64,000 bases of DNA from JAEUSG01 sp964590225 (GCA_964590225.1 CAZPWS010000008.1:1-64000); one strand, 5' to 3'. Positions 9,168 through 18,325 are shown, counted from the first letter of the stretch. Numbers and translations: made by a program. The notes: generated by a model not told the origin, from the sequence alone.

Positions 9168-9512
9168 TCAGCCTGGCGGCCAGTCCATTTGCCGTCCACC
9201 AAGCAAGTGAAGGTGAAGATGCCCAACTGCTTGCCCTCCATTCGTACCGCAATTAAACACAAGCCGATATCCATCTTCGAACACCCCCTCTTTTTGGGCG
9301 ATTTCCCGAGCCGCTACAAGAAGCGAACCCGCTAAAGGGGCATCATCCACAGTAATATCATTATTTGAAGCAATGTGTTTTTTCGGAACTATAAGAACAT
9401 GAACAGGAGCCTTAGGATCAATATCTCTAAAAGCTAACACGGAATCGGACTCCCACACCTTTGTCGAACTAATTTTGCCATCCACTATTCCGCAAAAAAT
9501 GCAGCTATCCAT
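9168..9512 (-). CDS. HIT-family (HinT-like) nucleotide hydrolase
   Basis: Small cytoplasmic histidine-triad protein of 114 residues. The active-site triad 'HLHLHLLGG' is near the C-terminus and the N-terminal 'CIFCGIVDGKISSTKVWE' is typical of the HinT/PKCI branch, which hydrolyses adenosine phosphoramidates. The ATG overlaps the stop of the upstream lipoprotein gene in a TGATG arrangement, so translation is coupled. It is convergent with the SpoU methylase gene, with only 15 nt between the two stops and no visible terminator. Confidence 0.93.
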   Translation of the reverse strand: MDSCIFCGIVDGKISSTKVWESDSVLAFRDIDPKAPVHVLIVPKKHIASNNDITVDDAPLAGSLLVAAREIAQKEGVFEDGYRLVFNCGTNGGQAVGHLHLHLLGGRQMDWPPG

Positions 9513-10594
9513 CAGAAAAGAAATTTCTCCGATATTTTACTTCCATCATTGTATAGAATATTCCTGATTTTTGCGTCTGGGGAAGGTAGTTTAAAAACAA
9601 GAACACCTGTGGTATCGGTTTTAGTATCAACCTGAATTTTGTTATACTTACTCTCCTTAGAGTCCGCAGAAACAGTGTCTCCATTTTCCGTAACAACAAA
9701 AAAATGGTCGTTTAGCGTAAGTAAAGGCGTTGCAGTAAGATTCCATAGAGACACTGACATTTTAACAACACCCTTAGTTCTTTTCTGCTCAGGAACACAG
9801 AGATATATGTCGTATTTGTCTATGGAAGGATCTAGAGGAGCTAAGGCCTCTTCATATCTCTCGTAACCGGAATAGGTATCTATTAATAATGTGCGAATCT
9901 TACTTAACAACTCCTTCGCCGCCTTATTTTCCGGACCATGCTTAAGCGCAAGAAGCGTCCAGTATTCCGCAACAACAAGTTCATCTTTTGTCCCTCGCTT
10001 TGCTTTAAGCGCCGCTACTGTTTCATTATATATTCTCTCCGCTTCGGCTAACTTTCCCAATGCAAAACCGGACTGAAGGGCAAGCAATTTATCGTCTGCC
10101 TCCTTAGCACGCAAACCAAGCTTTTTTGCTTCGTTAAGTGTTAGTATTACAGCTGACATATCCATTAGATCGGGATTTGCAACAGAAATAAGATACTGAG
10201 AATATCCATCAAGCAGATCGTGGTCTGTAACACCATGCAGATATTTCGCAAAATCTGCCTTCCATAATTCTATTTGATCAACATTCGCTTCTTCAGGGTT
10301 CTCAAGAAAGCGCTTCAGCTCCATATTAAGTTTTTGCAGAGTTAATTTTAAATATTTAGTGCGAAGCGATACTGGTATTTCCTTATTGCGCATAACGAAA
10401 TACTGAACAGCTTCTGTATATTTGAGATACGCCTTTTTTTCAAGCTCCTCTCTCTTTTTTTCGTTTGTAATCTTCTCTGCTGCTTTTAAAAAGGCATCAG
10501 CAGTTTGCTCCGATGATTTACCACAGCCAACAAAGAGTCCTGATATTGCTAGCATAAGAATTACGAGCAACCTTAAAAAATTATACCTTTTCAT
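9512..10594 (-). CDS. Lipoprotein of unknown function
   Basis: Predicted lipoprotein of 360 residues: signal peptide with lipobox 'LFVGC' and lipidated Cys24. The middle (about 35-240) is rich in charged helices, somewhat TPR-like ('FALGKLAEAERIYNETVAAL'), and the C-terminal third looks beta-rich, ending in 'IRNILYNDGSKISEKFLF'. I do not recognise a family. It is coupled by a TGATG overlap to the HIT gene. It may be an envelope assembly or surface protein (inference). Confidence 0.7.
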   Translation of the reverse strand: MKRYNFLRLLVILMLAISGLFVGCGKSSEQTADAFLKAAEKITNEKKREELEKKAYLKYTEAVQYFVMRNKEIPVSLRTKYLKLTLQKLNMELKRFLENPEEANVDQIELWKADFAKYLHGVTDHDLLDGYSQYLISVANPDLMDMSAVILTLNEAKKLGLRAKEADDKLLALQSGFALGKLAEAERIYNETVAALKAKRGTKDELVVAEYWTLLALKHGPENKAAKELLSKIRTLLIDTYSGYERYEEALAPLDPSIDKYDIYLCVPEQKRTKGVVKMSVSLWNLTATPLLTLNDHFFVVTENGDTVSADSKESKYNKIQVDTKTDTTGVLVFKLPSPDAKIRNILYNDGSKISEKFLF

Positions 10595-10681
10595 TTTTTA
10601 ACTCCTTTTAAAATATGCACAACAATATAGTGCGTATATTCGAAAATATATTACAGTAATACCGTGCTTCAAATACTTAAT

Positions 10682-11467
10682 TTAACTTTTCAGCAATATA
10701 AGAATTATCAGCCCCACCGCGATTCGATAGTATCCGAACCATTTAAAACCGTATCGTGTCAGGAGGTTGATAAATGTTCTGATTGCGATTGCAGCAACAA
10801 CAAAAGCAACCACATTACCAATAATGAGGAGGGTAATGTTTTCCTTAAGCAAAAGGGCACCGGCCGGATCGGCTAATAGTTTTAACAGTTTGTACCCCGA
10901 TGCTGCTGCCATCGTGGGCACTGCCAGAAAGAATGAGAATTCCGCAGCAGTTTTACGGCTTAACTTCTGAGTCATGCCACCAATTATTGTGGCAGCAGAA
11001 CGGGACACACCAGGCACCATAGCAATTACCTGAAAAAGCCCTATTACAAAAGCTCTACGGCTTGTTATCTCCGGCTCAACATAGTTGTTCTCATTATTTG
11101 AACGGAACCATTTATCCACAAAAATAAGAACAATACCTCCAAGCAAAAGCATAACGGCCACTATGACAACATTTTCAAGGAACGAATCTATAATATCGTT
11201 AAATAGAAGTCCAAAGACAGCCGCAGGAATAAAGGCGATAAACAATTTTAGATAAAAATCAACACTCTGAAAAAAACGCTTTCGATATAATAGCACAACC
11301 GACAAAATAGCACCAAACTGAATACTAACAGTATAGGTGGAAATAAAATCCGAATGGACAACACCGAGTAATTTTTCCGTAATTATCATGTGACCTGTCG
11401 AAGATACCGGCAAGAACTCGGTAATACCCTCGACAATCGCTATCAATATAGCCTGAAACAGATCCAT
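10682..11467 (-). CDS. uppP: Undecaprenyl-diphosphatase UppP
   Basis: Integral membrane phosphatase that recycles undecaprenyl diphosphate to the monophosphate carrier used for peptidoglycan and O-antigen. The two signature motifs are present: 'EGITEFLPVSSTGHMI' near the N-terminus and 'PGVSRSAATIIGG' in the middle; about eight hydrophobic helices. Length of 261 is normal. AGAGG lies about 9 nt before the ATG. The tRNA-Arg gene ends 41 nt upstream on the same strand, so both may share a promoter. Confidence 0.95.
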   Translation of the reverse strand: MDLFQAILIAIVEGITEFLPVSSTGHMIITEKLLGVVHSDFISTYTVSIQFGAILSVVLLYRKRFFQSVDFYLKLFIAFIPAAVFGLLFNDIIDSFLENVVIVAVMLLLGGIVLIFVDKWFRSNNENNYVEPEITSRRAFVIGLFQVIAMVPGVSRSAATIIGGMTQKLSRKTAAEFSFFLAVPTMAAASGYKLLKLLADPAGALLLKENITLLIIGNVVAFVVAAIAIRTFINLLTRYGFKWFGYYRIAVGLIILILLKS

Positions 11468-11508
11468 TTTATAAACAACCTCTGTTAATATTTGGAGTAA
11501 ATTTAAGC

Positions 11509-11581
11509 GTGCCTACAGGGAGTCGAACCCCGAACCTTCTGGTCCGTAGCCAGATACTCTATCCAATTGAGCTATAGGCAC
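11509..11581 (-). tRNA. tRNA-Arg (anticodon ACG)
   Basis: A full cloverleaf folds on the minus strand: acceptor GTGCCTA/TAGGCAC, D stem GCTC/GAGT, anticodon stem TCTGG/CCAGA with loop CTACGGA, and T stem CGGGG/CCCTG with TTCGACT loop. The anticodon ACG reads CGN arginine codons after A34 is deaminated to inosine, a reaction done by TadA, which is also encoded in this window at 51.4 kb. CCA is not encoded. Confidence 0.96.
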
Positions 11582-11665
11582 AAATATTGGTTTCGAACTT
11601 ACGGACGCAACAATAGATAATAAACTACCGATATATTCGCAAGAATTTCATTTCGTTTTACCACC

Positions 11666-11692
11666 TTGACTTCGACGCTAACCATTTATAAT
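11666..11692 (+). promoter_or_regulatory. Candidate sigma-70 promoter for the NSS symporter gene
   Basis: TTGACT (11666-11671) and a perfect TATAAT (11687-11692) are separated by 15 nt, shorter than the ideal 17. The expected transcript would begin only a few bases before the ATG at 11704, and no Shine-Dalgarno is visible there, so the mRNA may be leaderless. Confidence 0.4.
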
Positions 11693-11703
11693 CTTGAATT
11701 TTA

Positions 11704-13251
11704 ATGGAAAAATTGAAGGAACAGTGGGGTTCAAAGCTGGGGGTAATTTTGGCCGTAGCCGGCAGTGCTGTAGGGCTTGGCAATTTTATCCGCTTTCCCG
11801 GACAGGCAGTAGCCAATGGTGGCGGCGCTTTCATGATCCCATATTTTATCAGTTTTTTATTGATTGGAATCCCGCTATGCTGGGTCGAGTGGTCACTTGG
11901 CAGAAAAGGGGGCACTCTCGGATTCAATTCCCCCCCAGGCATATTCCACGCGGTTTCAGGAAGAGCAGCAGGTAAATACTTGGGTGCCTTATCGCTAATG
12001 ATTCCTCTGGTAATCTTTATGTACTATGTTTATATCGAGTCGTGGTGTCTCAGTTACGCAATTTTGTTTGCTACCGGAAAACTTAATCTCGGACCCGACC
12101 CTACACAATACGCAACATTTTTTGAAAAGCATGTTGGAATGGCCAGTAATGGCTCTGTGTTTGCATCCGACAACCTCTTTGTTTTATTTGTATTGGCGTT
12201 TTCATTTGCCATTAATTTCTACCTTATTTTTCGCGGACTCAAAAGAGGAATTGAATCTTTTTGTAAAATCGCTATGCCACTTCTTATCGGAAGTGCTATT
12301 GTGATACTTGTCCGGGTTCTTACGCTTGGTACTCCCGATCCGTCACTCCCCGAGAGAAATATATGGAACGGCCTTGGCGCCATGTGGAACCCAGACTTTT
12401 CCAGACTCACGGAGGCAAGAATATGGCTTGCAGCTGCGAGTCAAATATTCTTCTCTCTTTCTGTGGGATTTGGATTAATACTAACATATGCAAGCTATAT
12501 GAAAAAGGATGATGACATTGTACTTTCGAGCCTAACCTCATCGGCAACCAACGAATTCGCAGAAGTGGTTCTTGGTGGAATGATAATTATTCCCGCGGCA
12601 TTTATTTTTCTTGGCTCAGAACCAATCTCTAAGGTAGCCGGTTCCACTCTTGGACTCGGATTTTACACCTTCCCCGTTATTTTTCACCACATGCCTTTTG
12701 GGCAATTCTTTGGAGCATTATGGTTTTTTCTGCTGTTTGTCGCAGCAGTTACTTCCTCAATAAGCATGCTCCAACCATCAATTGCCTACATTGAAGAGGG
12801 TTTTAACATACAGAAGAATAGGGCGGTTGCACTTCTTGCTTTAATAACAAGTATTGGTGTTTTTGTTGTTATCTACTTTTCGAAAGGGCTGACAGCTCTT
12901 GACACAATGGATTTCTGGATTGGAACCACGGCCATATTCGTTATGGCACTGCTTCAAACACTTTTTTTTGGCTGGTTTAGAGATGCAAAAGAGGGGCTTA
13001 AGGAAGCTAATCGAGGAGCAAGCTCTCTACAAATTCCTAATTTTGTCTATTTTGTTCTTAAATACATAACACCGACATATCTGCTGATAATATTCATAGG
13101 GTGGCTTAATCAATCTGCCGGAACCTACATTGACGCGGCCGTTAGAAACAAAACCGCACTTCTTGTTATTTTCGGATTAGCTATGCTACTTATTGTGATA
13201 TTGCTATCAATACGAAAAGCTGGTACAAAATGGGAAAAGGAAAGAATTTAA
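11704..13251 (+). CDS. Neurotransmitter:sodium symporter (NSS/SNF family) large subunit
   Basis: Sodium-dependent amino-acid importer of the LeuT fold with 11-12 hydrophobic helices over 515 residues. The first helix carries the family signature 'AVAGSAVGLGNFIRFPGQ', which forms the sodium and substrate sites, after the usual 'EQWGSKLG' lead. A tiny membrane peptide gene of the MetS type follows 1 nt after its stop, which points to a MetP-like methionine/alanine importer (inference from the pairing). No Shine-Dalgarno is seen before the ATG; a TATAAT ends 11 nt upstream. Confidence 0.92.
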   Translation: MEKLKEQWGSKLGVILAVAGSAVGLGNFIRFPGQAVANGGGAFMIPYFISFLLIGIPLCWVEWSLGRKGGTLGFNSPPGIFHAVSGRAAGKYLGALSLMIPLVIFMYYVYIESWCLSYAILFATGKLNLGPDPTQYATFFEKHVGMASNGSVFASDNLFVLFVLAFSFAINFYLIFRGLKRGIESFCKIAMPLLIGSAIVILVRVLTLGTPDPSLPERNIWNGLGAMWNPDFSRLTEARIWLAAASQIFFSLSVGFGLILTYASYMKKDDDIVLSSLTSSATNEFAEVVLGGMIIIPAAFIFLGSEPISKVAGSTLGLGFYTFPVIFHHMPFGQFFGALWFFLLFVAAVTSSISMLQPSIAYIEEGFNIQKNRAVALLALITSIGVFVVIYFSKGLTALDTMDFWIGTTAIFVMALLQTLFFGWFRDAKEGLKEANRGASSLQIPNFVYFVLKYITPTYLLIIFIGWLNQSAGTYIDAAVRNKTALLVIFGLAMLLIVILLSIRKAGTKWEKERI

Positions 13252-13252
13252 A

Positions 13253-13348
13253 ATGAGCGCCACAGGACTTGTTATAATGGTTATCTCAATTGTATCTGTT
13301 ATAGCGCTCGTTGGCTTCTGCTTTTTTAAAGTCTTCAGTAAAAAATAA
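13253..13348 (+). CDS. MetS-like small subunit of the NSS transporter
   Basis: A 31-residue peptide made of a short polar start (MSATG), one hydrophobic helix ('LVIMVISIVSVIALVGFCFF') and a basic tail (KVFSKK). It begins 1 nt after the NSS stop with AAAGGAAAG about 8 nt before its ATG. Small single-helix peptides directly after NSS genes are known as MetS subunits, required for methionine import in corynebacteria. Position, size and topology all fit; the exact sequence was not compared to a database. It ends 1 nt before the stop of the convergent lipoprotein gene. Confidence 0.8.
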   Translation: MSATGLVIMVISIVSVIALVGFCFFKVFSKK

Positions 13349-13349
13349 A

Positions 13350-14147
13350 TTACTGTTCTACGCCTCCAGGTGAAGCTTTAAAATCAATGGTAAAATTAAC
13401 GGTTGCTCCATCTCGGTTGCGGACAGCCGCAACTGTAGCTGTGCTGTCGCTTTGAAATGTAATAGAGAGAGTTCTGTTTACTGTTCTGCCTATCCGTTCA
13501 TTTGTTGCGGTTCTAACAATATTAACGGTACCTTCAACCGGCAAACTCCAGGAGCCGCCACTATAAATTCGTTTAACCCCATTAATGTCAGCGCTCCATG
13601 TTTGGTCGAGAACTCTTGCGTTCCGGCTTCTCTCAATTTTACCGCTTTTGGTCACAGTAGTATCTGGAGCTGTTTTGTCAATTTCAATAAACATATCGAG
13701 GTCGAGGTCTGCCGTGATGTCGTTCCAAATATAGCCGGAAGTCCGTTTGTGCTTAATAAAGCCAACGCTTTCTAAGGAGGGGCGAATAACTGACAAACCA
13801 ACCGATCCAAGAGTATCCGTAACACTATTACCCATAAACCAGACTGAATCGACCCTGTTCCTTGTACCGGAAGGATAAGTTACATTGACCTCTCTGACAA
13901 AAACTTTCTTTTCGGGATTATAACTCCACTCTCTTACCCAAGTTACTGTGACAGCCTCTGTCTGCGCCTTTGCAGGTAGGGATGTTGATCCCATTACAGA
14001 TACCCCCATATCATTTATCTCAGTTGCAATAAAAGAAGCAGTACCATCTTTTGCATTGAACGAATCCGGCTCTGTAGATTTGCTACACGCGAAAAAGAGA
14101 AATAAAAAAGCTATTACTGCGGTAGCTGACATGATACACTTACCCAT
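13350..14147 (-). CDS. Lipoprotein of unknown function
   Basis: Predicted lipoprotein of 265 residues: lipobox 'FFAC' with Cys21, then a serine/threonine-rich linker and a beta-rich body with many T-V-T and R-N repeats of strands (about 60-260). I recognise no domain. AGGAGG six nt before the ATG at 14147 confirms the start. It is transcribed convergently with the NSS operon and divergently from znuA, so it is probably a single-gene unit. Confidence 0.7.
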   Translation of the reverse strand: MGKCIMSATAVIAFLFLFFACSKSTEPDSFNAKDGTASFIATEINDMGVSVMGSTSLPAKAQTEAVTVTWVREWSYNPEKKVFVREVNVTYPSGTRNRVDSVWFMGNSVTDTLGSVGLSVIRPSLESVGFIKHKRTSGYIWNDITADLDLDMFIEIDKTAPDTTVTKSGKIERSRNARVLDQTWSADINGVKRIYSGGSWSLPVEGTVNIVRTATNERIGRTVNRTLSITFQSDSTATVAAVRNRDGATVNFTIDFKASPGGVEQ

Positions 14148-14262
14148 TTTGATCCTCCTGAAAATTTAACACTTAAACATAACACCCCATCGACAGTGTA
14201 GATTAAGCAAATAATATACCAATATAATTTTCAAGGTTTTATCGCCTCTACCAAACAGACAA

Positions 14263-14307
14263 TGATGGAAAAACCGCCATTATTTCTTACAGCTTGATGG
14301 AAAAACC
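14263..14307 (+). promoter_or_regulatory. 13-bp direct repeats overlapping the probable znuA promoter
   Basis: TGATGGAAAAACC occurs exactly at 14263-14275 and 14295-14307, a 32-bp period (about three helical turns). The second copy covers the best -35 match (TTGATG, 14294-14299), placed 18 nt before TATTTT (14318-14323), which itself lies 7 nt before the znuA ATG. This is a plausible operator for zinc-dependent control, though it does not resemble the usual inverted Zur box. Confidence 0.45.
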
Positions 14308-14330
14308 CTCAATTTTCTATTTTAGCAATT

Positions 14331-15224
14331 ATGAAAAAAATTATCGCTATTTTGTTCACTGTTATTTTTATCAGTTGCTCGCACAAACAAACCGTCCCTA
14401 ATAGAACAATATTCTGCACAATAACCCCTCAAAAATACTTCATTGAAAAAATTGTGGGCGGCCATTATGAGGTAATCCCATTAATAGACAAGGGGCAAAA
14501 CCACCATACATTGTCTCCTACTCCTTCGCAAATTGCAGCTCTTTCAAATTCAACTCTCTTTTTTACAATTGGCCTTGAAGGTGAAAAAACTATTGTTGAT
14601 AAAATTAAAAAATCCCATTCTTCGGTGAGCATAGTAGATCTTCTTAGCGGACTTTCTCTGAGGTATCTTGAACATGATCACGAACATTGTGACCATGATC
14701 ATGCGGGACATAACAGTCACATCCAAACAGGCGAGATGGCCGATCCGCATGTTTGGCTCTCCCCCAAAAGAGTTAAGATTATGGCTGCAACTATTTACAG
14801 GACTATGGTGGCCACAGATTCAGTCAACGCCGAGGAATATAAGCAAAACCTTGTAACATTTACTGCTGAACTCGATTCGCTTGACAATGAACTATCCATA
14901 TCAATGCTGCCCTATGCTGGGCGGTCTATCCTGGTTTACCACGAAGCTTTTGGCTATTTCGCGGAAGATTATGGTTTGACGCAGGTTACCATAGAAGCTG
15001 GCGGAAAGGAGCCGGACCCCAAAACTCTTGCACGCATTATTGACGCAGCAGCGGCTATCAAACCAGCAGCAATTTTTGTACAGCCCCAGTTTTCAGATAG
15101 AAGCGCAAGGATACTTGCTAATGAGCTTAGATGTAAAGTTGTTACAGTGGATCCAATACCAGAAAACTACATCAATGATATGAGAAAAATAGCTTTAATT
15201 TTTCGAGAATATCTTGTCAAATGA
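14331..15224 (+). CDS. znuA: Zinc ABC transporter substrate-binding protein ZnuA
   Basis: Periplasmic metal-binding lipoprotein of the cluster A-I (ZnuA/TroA) family, 297 residues. The signal peptide ends in 'FISCS', a lipobox-like site. Metal ligands are visible in 'GQNHHTLSPTPSQ', in 'DPHVWLSP' and in 'VYHEAFGYFAEDYGL'. A histidine/aspartate-rich loop at about 113-129 ('EHDHEHCDHDHAGHNSH') is typical of zinc rather than manganese proteins. It heads a three-gene operon with 4-nt overlaps to the ATPase and permease. No clear Shine-Dalgarno is seen. Confidence 0.93.
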   Translation: MKKIIAILFTVIFISCSHKQTVPNRTIFCTITPQKYFIEKIVGGHYEVIPLIDKGQNHHTLSPTPSQIAALSNSTLFFTIGLEGEKTIVDKIKKSHSSVSIVDLLSGLSLRYLEHDHEHCDHDHAGHNSHIQTGEMADPHVWLSPKRVKIMAATIYRTMVATDSVNAEEYKQNLVTFTAELDSLDNELSISMLPYAGRSILVYHEAFGYFAEDYGLTQVTIEAGGKEPDPKTLARIIDAAAAIKPAAIFVQPQFSDRSARILANELRCKVVTVDPIPENYINDMRKIALIFREYLVK

Positions 15225-15994
15225 AAACGGACACAACTATTCTAAGTTTCAGGAATGTCTGCTTCTCTTATGGCGAACAGGAAGTTCTGCATAATATATC
15301 ATTTGATATTGACAATAATGCATTCCTTGGCATTGTAGGACCAAATGGCGGTGGTAAAACCACTCTTTTGAAGCTTATGCTTGGACTTGAAAAAGCAAAC
15401 ACTGGTTCAATTGTTGTGATGGGGCAAAATCCTCTTTTTGCCCGCGAAAATATCGGTTATGTAATGCAGCACATACAATACGACAATAATTTTCCTGCAA
15501 CTGTTATGGATATTGTATTAATGGGGCTTGTTCATAAAAAATTGTTAGGATGGTATTCCAGCAATGACCATAAAAAGGCACTTGTCGCTCTCGATAAAAC
15601 TGGAACGGCAGAGCTGAAAGATAGATCCTTTACAGCACTTTCTGGCGGACAGCGCCAACGGGTACTAATTGCGCAGGCTCTTGTTGCTAATCCATCAATG
15701 CTTATTCTTGATGAACCAACAGCCAATATTGATCCCGAGGGTGAAAAAACTATTAACAGCCTTCTATCGATATTAGCGAAGACCACAACAATAATTATGG
15801 TGTCGCATAATCTTAATACTGTTCTGAACAGTGTAAGCCATGTTCTTTGCGTTAACCGGACAGCAGTAATAAGCAGTATTGACTCGATGCATCCAGAGCT
15901 TATTAACGCTACAAAAGATGGCGGTGTAGCCGTTTTGCACCACGAATTGAATTGCAGGATATTCGACAAAAGCAGTGGCGGAGCATGCGCATGA
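15221..15994 (+). CDS. znuC: Zinc ABC transporter ATPase ZnuC
   Basis: Cytoplasmic ABC ATPase of 257 residues powering zinc import. Walker A 'GPNGGGKTT', Q-loop 'YVMQHIQY', signature 'LSGGQRQRVLIAQAL' and Walker B 'MLILDEPTANID' followed by the switch histidine 'MVSHN' are all intact. It overlaps znuA by 4 nt upstream and the permease by an ATGA at 15991-15994 downstream, so the subunits are translationally coupled. Confidence 0.94.
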   Translation: MKTDTTILSFRNVCFSYGEQEVLHNISFDIDNNAFLGIVGPNGGGKTTLLKLMLGLEKANTGSIVVMGQNPLFARENIGYVMQHIQYDNNFPATVMDIVLMGLVHKKLLGWYSSNDHKKALVALDKTGTAELKDRSFTALSGGQRQRVLIAQALVANPSMLILDEPTANIDPEGEKTINSLLSILAKTTTIIMVSHNLNTVLNSVSHVLCVNRTAVISSIDSMHPELINATKDGGVAVLHHELNCRIFDKSSGGACA

Positions 15995-16830
15995 CTATTT
16001 CTTTTTTTGACAATATTTTTCGCTACCAGTTTCTCCAATACGCTCTCGCAGCATCGTTTTTATCATCTATCGCCTCCGGGATTGTCGGAAGCATTGTTGT
16101 AGTTCGTCGTTCTACATATATCGCGGGTGCGATTTCGCACTGTGTCCTCGGCGGTATAGGGGTTGCTCGTTTCTTTCAGGTTTACTATAAGCTTGAATGG
16201 CTCGACCCTATTTTTGGCGCAATAATTGCAGCGCTTGCCGCAGCCATAATAATCGCATGGTCAATATCGAATGTCAGAGAAAGAGTAGATTCAATTCTAA
16301 GCGTAATATGGGCGGTAGGGATGTCGATTGGAATAACCTTTATTATTAAAACACCTGGTTATGGGCAAGATGTTATGTCCTACCTATTCGGCAGCATAAT
16401 TATGGTATCATTTAATGACATTGTATTAATGATATTTCTTAATTCAATAATAGGTGGTATTGCCCTTCTCTTCTACAATCGAATTCTTGCTATCAGCTTT
16501 AACGAAGAAGCGGCAAAGGTTCGTGGCGTGTCGGTAACCGTATTCACATTTATTTTTACGATTATAACTGCCCTCACCATAGTCCTGCTTGTAAGAATTG
16601 TAGGTGTAATAATGGTCATTGCACTACTTTCGATTCCGCCAGCAATAGCATCAAAATTTACAAAAAGGCTATCCACAATGATGCTTTTTTCCTGTATAGC
16701 AAGCTTTCTATTCACTTCGACAGGTCTTGTACTGAGTTACGAATTTGAACTGCCAGCAGGCGCAACAATGATACAGGTGGCAGGCATATGCTACTTCCTT
16801 TCTATGGCCAAGAAAAAAAAACATGCATAA
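15991..16830 (+). CDS. znuB: Zinc ABC transporter permease ZnuB
   Basis: Membrane permease of the ABC-3 family, about 279 residues with eight or so hydrophobic helices; 'RRSTYIAGAISHCVLGGIG' is the usual conserved N-terminal region. The frame is open from 15952, but the ATG at 15991 forms an ATGA overlap with the znuC stop and begins the normal permease N-terminus; ATG at 15985 is a second choice. It completes the zinc importer and its end overlaps the next gene by 8 nt. Confidence 0.9.
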   Translation: MTISFFDNIFRYQFLQYALAASFLSSIASGIVGSIVVVRRSTYIAGAISHCVLGGIGVARFFQVYYKLEWLDPIFGAIIAALAAAIIIAWSISNVRERVDSILSVIWAVGMSIGITFIIKTPGYGQDVMSYLFGSIIMVSFNDIVLMIFLNSIIGGIALLFYNRILAISFNEEAAKVRGVSVTVFTFIFTIITALTIVLLVRIVGVIMVIALLSIPPAIASKFTKRLSTMMLFSCIASFLFTSTGLVLSYEFELPAGATMIQVAGICYFLSMAKKKKHA

Positions 16831-18325
16831 AGTTATTGTGATTTCGAGCGATACTTCTGTATCCACAAACGCAATCGAAGGTACATTGTTGTCTGCTCAC
16901 TTAAGGGAGAATGGATTTGGCATCGATACACCATGCGGGGGAAATGGCACATGTGGTAAATGCCTTGTAGAAGTTGTTGGTAAAGGCGAAGTTAAATCTT
17001 GTACATTCAAAATTGGTGCCGATTGTACTGTACGCCTGCAAAAGCAAAAAAGTACTGCGAACATACTTTCGTCTATATCTCCGGTAGTAAGAACCATTCC
17101 AATAAATGGTTTGCCGAAGAGTTGTCCCGATTTTGGGTTAGCGCTTGATATCGGGACAACAACAGTAGTAGCGCTTCTTGTGGACAAGAATACGGGTGAA
17201 GCTTTGGACAGGGTTGTTTTTCTAAACCCGCAAGCTGAATATGGCCTAGATGTAATTTCACGAATTAACTTTACAATTGAAGATGTGAAGGGGCTTTCGG
17301 TGCTTCATAATACGCTGATCCGCGCGATAAACAAAAGTATCTATGCACTTTGCGAAAAAGCTGGCATTAGCAAGGAATCTATTAGCGAAATAGTGGTTGC
17401 TGCTAATACTACAATGCTGCATATATTCAGCAATACCTCGCCAAAGAGTCTTGCTTTCTATCCTTTTACGCCAGAGTTTACCGATACTAAAACATGTACG
17501 GCCAACGAAGCCGGATTAGTAGCCGCACCTTCTTCAAGAATAACACTGTTGCCATCGGTATCGGCATTTGTTGGCGCAGATATTTCTGCCGGACTAACTG
17601 CTGTTCCTATTTTAGAAAGCAATAAAACAGCTCTTTTTATTGATATAGGGACAAATGGTGAAATTGCATTGGGTAATGCTGATGGCTTTTTATGCTGCGC
17701 AACAGCTGCCGGCCCGGCATTTGAAGGGGCAAAAATATCGTGCGGCATGGGGGCAGTAGCTGGAGCAATCAGCTCTTTTACCGACAACGGAACTTACACT
17801 ACTATTGGAGGCATTAAGCCTCTTGGAATTTGCGGGTCCGCATTAATTGATATTGTCGCTTACTTGCTAAAATCAGGTCGCATATCTCCAGAAGGGCTAC
17901 TCGAAGAACCATTTCAAATAGTACCTCCGGCAGAGAGCGCAACAAATAGGGCCATAGCAATAACACCAAAAGATATACGGGAATTACAACTTGCGAAAGC
18001 TGCCATTTCCGCAGGAATTAAACTACTAATTAAGCAAGCGGGTATCTCTTTTTGCCAAATCGAACATCTCTATATTGCAGGAGGGTTTGGAGCCTTTGTA
18101 AACATCAATAACGCAATAACGATTGGTTTGCTGCCGACAGAGCTAAAGGACAGAATCGTACTTGCAGGAAACACCTCTCTCGCCGGTGCTTTTTTATCGG
18201 TTAGAAACAGCTCGTTCATAAATGAAATCAACAATACCATACATAAATGTACAGCGATTGATTTATCTGCTATTCCAGAATTTAACGACACATTCGTTGA
18301 CGAAATGTTCTTTAGAATTACTTGA
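16823..18325 (+). CDS. [2Fe-2S] ferredoxin-ASKHA protein (RACo-type corrinoid activator)
   Basis: Protein of 500 residues. An N-terminal plant-type [2Fe-2S] domain has Cys38, Cys44, Cys47 and Cys60 ('TPCGGNGTCGKCLVEV'). An ASKHA ATPase-like domain follows, with 'LALDIGTTTVVALLVD', 'FIDIGTNGEIALG' and 'HLYIAGGFGAFVN'. This is the architecture of RACo and related proteins that use ATP to re-reduce the cobalt of inactivated corrinoid methyltransferases. No corrinoid protein or methyltransferase is in this window. It overlaps znuB by 8 nt, so it is expressed with the zinc importer, and its stop overlaps the giant convergent gene by 8 nt. Confidence 0.85.
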   Translation: MHKVIVISSDTSVSTNAIEGTLLSAHLRENGFGIDTPCGGNGTCGKCLVEVVGKGEVKSCTFKIGADCTVRLQKQKSTANILSSISPVVRTIPINGLPKSCPDFGLALDIGTTTVVALLVDKNTGEALDRVVFLNPQAEYGLDVISRINFTIEDVKGLSVLHNTLIRAINKSIYALCEKAGISKESISEIVVAANTTMLHIFSNTSPKSLAFYPFTPEFTDTKTCTANEAGLVAAPSSRITLLPSVSAFVGADISAGLTAVPILESNKTALFIDIGTNGEIALGNADGFLCCATAAGPAFEGAKISCGMGAVAGAISSFTDNGTYTTIGGIKPLGICGSALIDIVAYLLKSGRISPEGLLEEPFQIVPPAESATNRAIAITPKDIRELQLAKAAISAGIKLLIKQAGISFCQIEHLYIAGGFGAFVNINNAITIGLLPTELKDRIVLAGNTSLAGAFLSVRNSSFINEINNTIHKCTAIDLSAIPEFNDTFVDEMFFRIT

